From assembly GCA_013396655.1 (NCBI GenBank), contig WBMV01004761.1, positions 1,248,088-1,312,087 on the forward strand: DNA of 64,000 bases, given 5' to 3'. This document shows, piece by piece, positions 54,301-63,300 of the stretch (the stretch's first letter is position 1; each line of letters begins with the position of its first letter). Under the pieces are notes generated by a model. That model saw only the letters and a list, made by a program, of their open reading frames with translations, searched no databases and had not been told where the DNA came from. The translations under genes were made by a program, and so were the position numbers. Source of the stretch: Campylorhamphus procurvoides. Its lineage: Eukaryota > Chordata > Aves > Passeriformes > Dendrocolaptidae.

Positions 54301-57300
54301 TGGCACTACCTTGATCCAGACTTCTCTATATGTTATACTGGTCATGATTAAATATTCTAGTGGAATGTAAAATAACTGTTTTAGCTTTCAAATGCTGTTT
54401 TCCTTTTCTTAGAAAAATGGTTCAAAAAAGTACTGGCTTTAGAAATCTGCACCCTTATTTTTGTGGATTCAAACCTCATTTAAGCAAAAACTGGGCAGAG
54501 ACAATCAGAAGCATCCAGAAAAAGTTAAGGAAAAATATATCTCCTCCTCACTTGCAGTTAGTTACCACCTGAAATACATTCCAGAGTACCCGGAATGATA
54601 ATTTTAAGAACTGTTCCAAAGACTACACTATCTGTAGTTCAGATTTTTAAAGGAATCAGAAAAAGGGTTTTAAGATGATCATTCCTTTTGAAGTTTTTCC
54701 AATTAGAAAAAAATTACTTACAAAAAATTATAAAAACTGTTTGGAATCAACTAGGGATATATGTAATATTTGGAGTGGCAGGTAAATTCAACCAACACAT
54801 CCTTATTTGAAAACCAGCTGCAATTATTTTCAAGTAATTAAACTAAGGTAAACAATCATAACCAATCCCAGAAAAGATAGTCAAGAAATGCTTTTTTTGA
54901 CAAACCAACCATGTAGCTTGGCTTGCTGTAAGGCTGCAAAGCAATATACGCCTTCTCAGTGATACTCATTTTAAAAGACATTTATCTACTACTATGCTTT
55001 CTGATTCCTTATTGCAACTGTCAGAAACAATGATATCAAAAAAAACTCTGATCTGACCCCAAGAATGAAAACCTTACATGGAAAGTTATTCAAGTTATTC
55101 GATTAATTTAGCACATACAAATCCTTAAACAACTTTTAACTATTTTTGGAAACTGAGTGTGATGCCACATCAAAATAAATATGTCACTATATTCAAATGA
55201 CTAGAAAACTTAGTGAAAGAAAAAATAAACATGTTAAGATTAAAGATAAAACCACAGATTCTGTGTCTACTGTGGGGTCATCTCTCCCAGTGCCACAACC
55301 CATGCTAACCAAACCCTTTGCATTACTGCAGTTGCAGTGCATGAAGTCAGATAAATTTCCTTGCTAAGATAACCCCTTCATGAAGACTTCTGTCATGAGA
55401 CTGTCAAACTGTATAACATAACAATCTCCAGCACTCAGGTTTAATCAAGCTAGACAAAAATGTTGGAGACACTCCAACTATTTTATGGCTTAGGGCATCA
55501 AGGATCCTGAGATCGCTTCCCAAGTGCTGTCAGATGCTACATCTCCCAGATTTGGACTCCTGGCTTCCTTGACAGCCTCCTAATGAGTACAGGAAATTCC
55601 ACTATAGAGATTCCATGTCCTCATCAGCAAAAGAAAACTCCAGCAGCACATCCAAGCTGCACTCCTTCAAAGATCCATGCTTTAATAATGATTTTAAATG
55701 GAACATCAGCTTTCCATGATTTAAACACATAGCACCATAACCATAACTCTTAAACATTCCTGGCTGTTCTAGCCACCAGGAGTGTTGTCTGATGGACATA
55801 AATGACCACTGTTCATGTGTGACAACAAGAATCAACTGCACAAAGATGACACATGGCTAACAAAACCGTGATATGAAAGCAAAAAAATTGTGATATAGCC
55901 TACAGACCTTTCCTTTGAAGAATTTATTTTTAAAATAAATTCTATTAAATGACAGGTTTTAAAAATTTAACATTCCTTTTTTGTATTTGAAAAATGATCT
56001 TCTCTTTGTTTGGAGCACGATTATTTAATCACTACCTCAAACTTGCAATAAAAATAGTAATCACCAAGTATCACATCAAAACGGTAAATTGAAATTGCTG
56101 CTTTATTCTCAAATGTGTTTTCTTGTTCTCACAATTCCAATGATTATTTACAAGTTTCAGTGTTTTACAGGGATGATTTCCCTGTGCAAAAACCATGAAA
56201 AAATTTTGATGGCAGTGTAGCAGCTTTACACTCCTGAACGTCTACATCAAACTCCTCAGATCAGAAGGCAGAAACTAGAGGTACAAAAGCAGATTTTCAT
56301 TTCAATCTTCCAAAACTTGTCATGTTTGTGAAAGTGATCATTCATTACTTGTACATATAAGCTTATCTCCAGACTAGCAGATGTGGAAGGATTTGTGGTT
56401 TGTGCATCTAATTTAGAGACATAATTAGAAAATTATCTCACTGTACAGTTTGCAGGCAGGAAATGCAGAACCTCCTAAATCCTGCCTGTTTGTATTTGAT
56501 ATATAGATAGATAGATAGATATAGGATATATCTCTATATATTAGAGTAAGTCAGCTCAGAAGGCTTACCTGAGTCTGCTTCATTGCCCGTTCCATTCTGC
56601 GAGTACTCCCTCTCTCAAGTTTGGTCCGAAGGAGTAAGGCAGATGTCTGAATGGCCCAGAACTTTGGCTGAGAGAGCAAGCACTGCAGAGAAAAAGAACA
56701 TTTTGTCATTATTCACTTTAAAAGACATTGAAGACAGTAAATTTTTTAACGGTATTCTCAAGCATGAATGCTGTTTCCTATTCTAAAAGTCAAAGATGTG
56801 GTTGTAGTAGTTACTTGATGAACTGAAGGCTGTATAGAATACCTTAATCTACTTTCACGATAAGAAGTGGCCTTCAAAACCGTTTCCTCCTTCTCATCTA
56901 CTGCAGCACTATGTGCACATGTACCCATACACTGCATACACTCAACTGCACAAATTAAAATGGCCACTCAGAATCAAAGAAAAATAAAGAATTTGATACT
57001 GAGCTGACTGGCCCAGCCTTCTCCACACCTGCATACTGGAGAGTTTTGGACAGCAGCAGGGACCCTACTTTTTGAGGCTGAACAAATCCAGTTCTCTCTT
57101 GGCCTCTCCTCACATGGAAGGTGCCCTGATGCCTGCATTAACAGCACTTTCACATGAAATACATTGAAATTGCTAAGAATCTGAAGAATATTAATTAATC
57201 TAGAGTTTGCCATGACTTGAGAATAACAGGAAGATTTTTTGATTTTAGTAGATGTATAAGGAATATGGAATAATCTAGGAAAAAAGCTGTCCTAAAAATA

Positions 57301-60300
57301 TTTTAAGTCATCACTTGGAACACCCTGCACTGATGCCAAGAACTTAGTGCCAGTCTTCAACCACTGATTTTTAGGAAACTCCAATAGGAGACATGTAGCC
57401 AAATCAACTTCGATATCCCTTAATAATTTACAGACTACCTGGATTCTTTCCAGTATGGTGTTAGACACAGTATACCATTTTTCTGTTAGATATTCACTCT
57501 GAAAACAGAGACAGCAGGAAAACTTCCTTGCTAATTTTATTGACACTGCAAATACGATCCATCTTCTCTGAGAAAATATATTTCCCTATAGATATTTGTA
57601 AGCTGTAGAAAAAGCCCCAGTGGTTTTATTCTTTTCTTTCAAAGATGTCCCAAAGCATTAAAAAGTATGCTTTGCTCATGGTTTGTGTTAAATGCCTGAC
57701 AAATTTGTCATATTGTAATCTGTTTTTCTTTTCCCTGGTGTTTTCAAAGGAAAGGAAGCAGAAAGAAACAATCTAAACCAAATTCCCTCCAAACAAAACT
57801 ACAATAGGAAAAGAAGCAACAGCAAATGAAAACATAAATGAAGACAGTATGAATGCACTTACAGCCAAACCCTTCGACATCAGCTGATCCCTTTGTGATC
57901 AAGAACGTCTGCACTAACTCTTTCCTGCTTTCTATTCAGTATTAGATCAAGAGGCACCCAAAGGCTTCTATACTCTCCTCTGCATTCTGAGGACGTAGAA
58001 GTATTAAGGGAACACGATTGCAACATTCTGCATTCTATAGACTTTCAAGTGCCCTTTAACAAATTATGATCAGTCAAACTGTTAGCTGTACAAACCCTAG
58101 TTCTCAGAGCTCATCTCTCTTCTGTTTCATCAAAGGTGTCTCCTACCTATTTTTGTTTGGTCTTAAGACTAACACAAGCAAGGCATTCCTAACAGAGGAC
58201 ACTGGTTTCTGAATGTATATTTTGACAGCCATTTCAGGTGGCTGCTAAATAAAGCACATTAAGGCACTGCAAGGGCAAACCCTTGAACAATGCCTACTTT
58301 AGCTTAAAAGCTTCTTTTGTGGGAAAGGTTACCATTCTTCCCTTTTTCTCCATTACATGGTGGTAGATACCAGTACTTATTTGACAAATTATTACATCTC
58401 TCAAAAAGAACAATGACAACTAAAGGGCTTGGCTAATAACTCTTCTAAAGATATTTTCAGTCCAATTATGGCCCTTGTCCAGCAGCACAGGATTTGTTCT
58501 CTCACTCTGGTTCACCTCAGCAAAGTGGCACATGGAGGGCATAGCACAACATTTCTTTATCCACTCCAGGCAGCTCTGCAAGAGAACCGACAGTGCAGCA
58601 AAACCTCTTCTGTGTTTCCACGTCCACCTCCTATACCCCTGTCTAAGCAGTGATTTAAGCAAGCATGCTGCAAGGGAGATGTGCAGGAGGAGAGGGTGGA
58701 AAAGTATAGAGAAACAGGGTGAAAGAGAAGTAGAGATAATTATGTTTCACTCCTCTGCAGGAGCAATGACAAGTATTACTCTGAATAACAATCCCGCTTT
58801 TTAAAGGTATTCAAATGAAAGGTATACCTGCTGTACAACTACAGAAGGAAAATTTAAATTCTCCAACAGTTTTATTGACAAAAAGAAGCACTGCAACTGC
58901 ACAGGACAATGAGAAGCAGACCTAGTTTTTATTTCAGAAGCACTTGTAATTTTATATTTGTACTGAGCTCAGTCCTGCACCAGAACTCAAAATGCTCACC
59001 TTTTCATTGCCTAATTATAAAGTTTAAAGCAGCACAGATACAAAATAATACATGCATAAAGGGCAAAAAGCTTACTCATAAGGGCTGTAAAGAATAGTTC
59101 TAGAACCTGTATCCATAACTATTAAGCAAGCTTTAATCTTCTAACCCAAAATGTCCACGTATTCCAGATAGTAAATACTTTCCCCTAAGTCCCAAAGCTT
59201 TATATTTTCACCTGAAGCTAAATCTAGACTTTATTAATATGACTACAGTTAAAATAAAACATCTGGAAAAAAGAAAGACTTAACCAAGATCATGCAAGTT
59301 TTGTCAGCATACTTGAAAGTTCATTATACTGCAGCAAAGGCAGCTAAGAAAATTAACAAAATAATTCTGAAACAAAACCACTATTGAGAATCTTCACAAG
59401 TCATCTTTGTTCTTGCTTTAGGGAAAGAACAATAAAATAAAGAAAAAGAAACACAGGAAAATTAAGACAGGGTGAGAAGAAATGAAAGGAAATAAGGTTA
59501 TGCAACATTTTCTGCACAGAATAGGAAGTTTTCACATGGGAAAACTAATTTCTCCCCACGTTTTTTTCCTACAGACACAAAGCCTTTATATCATCCTCTC
59601 CCATCATATCAAAGTATAAAAAGAAGATTATCAAAGTACTACATAAATCAGAATATTTAATTCAATATCCTTAATTAAATCATCCTTATACGACATTCAA
59701 ATGAAACAAGATGATGCTACAAGTCTTAATAACAACGCAGTCCAGTACTGTACAACATCTTTATAATATCCTCATTACTATATCTATACAAAATTCAGAA
59801 TAAGTTAGCAAGAATCCTCATGGAAGCCTGTGCCATTGGTATTTCATATGCACGCACAGATACTTACCAAGTTTCAATGTTTGGTTTTAAGGAAACTACA
59901 CAGAGAGAAAGCAGCCTGCAGCTTAAAAATCAGTAATGTAATACATTCAAGGTAAAACAGAAAAGCTAACCAAAGAACCCTCAAAAAATCAGGACACACA
60001 GAAGACAGTTACACAGTAATAGAAGATGTCCAACCAAGAACCCAAACCAAAACACTCTTCTGAAGGGCAGATGAATAAGACTGTATCAGTCAGTCATGAC
60101 TTCTAAAATGTATAGGTTGGTCAGCACAACTCTTTTGCATTACTCCATCTGCTATTTAAAAAAGTTGGAGGTCCTACAGGAGCTCTTTCTCACATCAAAG
60201 ACAGGAAGAGCTTACATGGTTTTATTAAACATGTGAGACAAGCTGGAACAGGTAAAGATGATCCTTGCTAACTGCATTTCTAAATAATTTGAGTATTTTC

Positions 60301-63300
60301 CAGCTTTTCCTTGCAGTAAATCTATGCATTAAGCCCATTCTTTTATTCTTGCAGCTTGCTCACTGATAAACTATCGGTAGCCTAGCAGAGTACTGTGACG
60401 GTTGTGATGGAGCTACCATTTGAAAGCAGCCCTGCAAACTGAGCAGCTCTAATTGCAACCAGTTGTGGTATTCCCAAGAGTTTGCACACGAGTCCAGCAG
60501 TGAACCCAAAATATTCTGCTTATTGGCCAAATTGCCAGGATGTGGTGAAATTACTTAATTGAAGGCACAGGCATGAGGCACCCTGAAGATTGCTCTGCTC
60601 CTTTGTCATCCCTCCTCCAAAGACATGACCTTTAGTTCAGATTAGGATCAGGTTATTTGCTAACATATTTTAAGTTACAAACAAATAGAAAACACCAAGA
60701 GGGATTTAGAAAAACAAATGAAAAAAAACATCCCTTTTTAGTGTCTTTTCATTACCCATCTCAGTTAACATACTTCAGTGGCTTTGTTGTTTCTTTTCCA
60801 AAAAGCCACACATACTTAAGATTTTCAAATTACTCATGTGGATTAATTCCTGCCTATTTATCATTAGTCTTGCTTTATATAATGACATATATCTTTATAT
60901 GATGATTTTCAGTAACTCATTCAGATAATTAACATGAAGACCTTATTTCTTCAACATAAGGCATATCTGTTAATCTCTGGTGAAGGACTCTACCACTGAA
61001 AGCTACCTTACAGGTGTTTAATTTGTTTTAAGTATACAGCAAAGGACATAAAAACTAGTATGGAATTTGATCCTAAAAAGAAGAGGAGAAAATTAGTAGG
61101 AGATTAGGGAGGATGTAACTTTTTTCCCATATGTTATTCTCATCCACATAATCTGACACTTCAATTTCTGCATAAATAAAGCTTTTTGTTTAAAAAGTTA
61201 TGTTCAAATAACACAATTTGAAATATTTTGGAAGTTTCTCCTAGCACTAAACTGGTGACCAAAAAAGTAAAACAAAATAAAATTAAAAATAATCAACTTA
61301 TGGAAAAAACTGAAAGATGCTACATTACTGTGGAAAAGTTTCCTTACATTAAATTTATGTATTCTCAACAGATCAGTATTTATGAAAGATACTTCTTGCA
61401 GTTCTGGACCAAAGCATGTACAGAAAACTGCCCTGGGAAGTAGTTAGATGAATTTTATGAAAACATTTTTAATTGCCTAAGAGAGATTAAGGCAAGGCAA
61501 GGCCCAGAGGGAAGCAAAAACAATACAAGTTTTGAGAAAAGACCCAAAAGGTCTTATAATAGTAACTCCTCTACTAATTGAGCACGTACAGATGATTTGC
61601 AGTAGTCCTGGCAGCTTCTGGTTGAAATGAGATTTGTAACTAAAGAGTAATTCTGTTAGAACTCTGTAAGGTAAAATAAAGCACATTTGTGACTAAGAGG
61701 TTTCCAATATCAGTGCATTTTTTTTATGTTGCACTGAAAAGCATAAATATCAAGAGGGTAAGAAAAATACTAAATTTCTAGTTACAATTAAGCATGGCTT
61801 GGCAACAAATCAAGCCACTCAATATGACCACTTTTGGCTTTTCTGCTTCGTGTAGGGACATGTAAAAATTTCCTGTTTGCTGAAACAGAGCAAGTAGCTG
61901 AGTTCAAATCCAGTATACATAACTATTCTGCCGTGCAAGCCCATCCCAAAGATGTAAAACTAAATAAGAATCAAAATAAGATTTGATCATATATCACCAC
62001 TAGCAAACACATGATGCTGAGATTTCACAGAGCTGAAATTCTTCCTAATAGTTTTTTTTTTATTCTTATCACAACACTCAAGAGTTTATTAATCCTTGAC
62101 TGACCAGATATTAAGACGAAATTATAATAACTATGCACATATACAAATCCTCAAAATAAGTACACAACTAAAATACATACAGACATATTTAACTGAACCA
62201 GAAGTAGTACTCGATGTTTAAGCTGATTTAAATATATCTGTCAAAGGATTGCTTTTAAGCACAGAATGCTGTTCTTTTGGTGAATATAAATATTTTAATG
62301 CAAAAATTTGCTTAGCAACCAGCTAAAGGAATTGCTATTCCTCTGTCTGTCATTAAAAGTTTCTATTTTGCAGTTATCATGGTACACATGCTCTGTATAC
62401 TCAGAGATAAAATTGCAAATAAATCTAAAAATGCACTTGGAATTACAGAACGTTGAATAACAACTAGAATAACAAGTTTTTTCTTTGATACACCATAGTA
62501 GTTCAATGCTAGCTCCAAGATTTTTCCTCTTTTTATTTTCCCTCATTATACACAAACCCACTCCATTTTTAGATGTAATGATATACAACTACTGTACGTA
62601 AATCTCTATATGTATTATTATATAACTGCATTAAAATTGAACCCTTAAACTAAAATATGTATCTGTAAACGCCCATCTGATTGACCCCAGATAAAGACTG
62701 AATACTATGATTTTCAAGAGGTTATGTTTTCTTTCATCCTAACAGGGGATCTCCTCCAGTGTCTTCATAAACCATAATTCTATTGACATTGAATAATCTG
62801 AAGTTCAATAGAAACAATTCCCATAATTAAATATATAATACTTGTATTTCTCTGGGATTATCACCTTAATGAATGACAACTTCACTTCAGGTTCAAAAGT
62901 CAAACACAGCCTGACAAAAAAATAAAGATTTCCTATTTGACACTATGTTGGAAAAGGTGGCAACAAAACACACCACACCAAAGGCAAGCCTACTGACCTT
63001 ACTGCTTGTACAGGAGAAGTCATGCTAATGGAATCCGCAGTTCAATCCCTGATTTGCATAAAATACCATGAGTACATGACAATTCTTAACAAACAACAAA
63101 TTAGTGGTTAACTTGGGCACAAACAAATAGGATGCTGAAGTAAATTGTTTCAAACCATCCTCTTATTTCAGCTTCTGTCATTTTTAATCACTGGCACTGC
63201 AGATGGCATTCTCAAAGAAGAATTTTGGAATTTACACCACTAATGAGGGTGGCAATTTGAGCACCTATAAATTACTCACATTTCCAAGTATTATTGACAA

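Larger units (their letters stand above)
36478..56568 (-). other. TTC27: TTC27 large intron (20.1 kb)
   Basis: Lies between two exons whose peptides join directly (KQTQ to ALADQ), so no coding exon is hidden in it. I recognised no CR1 or other interspersed repeat in about 20 kb. It does contain a 22-base tandem duplication (36642-36685), a 13-base-arm hairpin (42600-42629), GC-richer patches at about 45100-45360 and 53390-53660, and a TAGA microsatellite at its right end. Confidence 0.9.
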
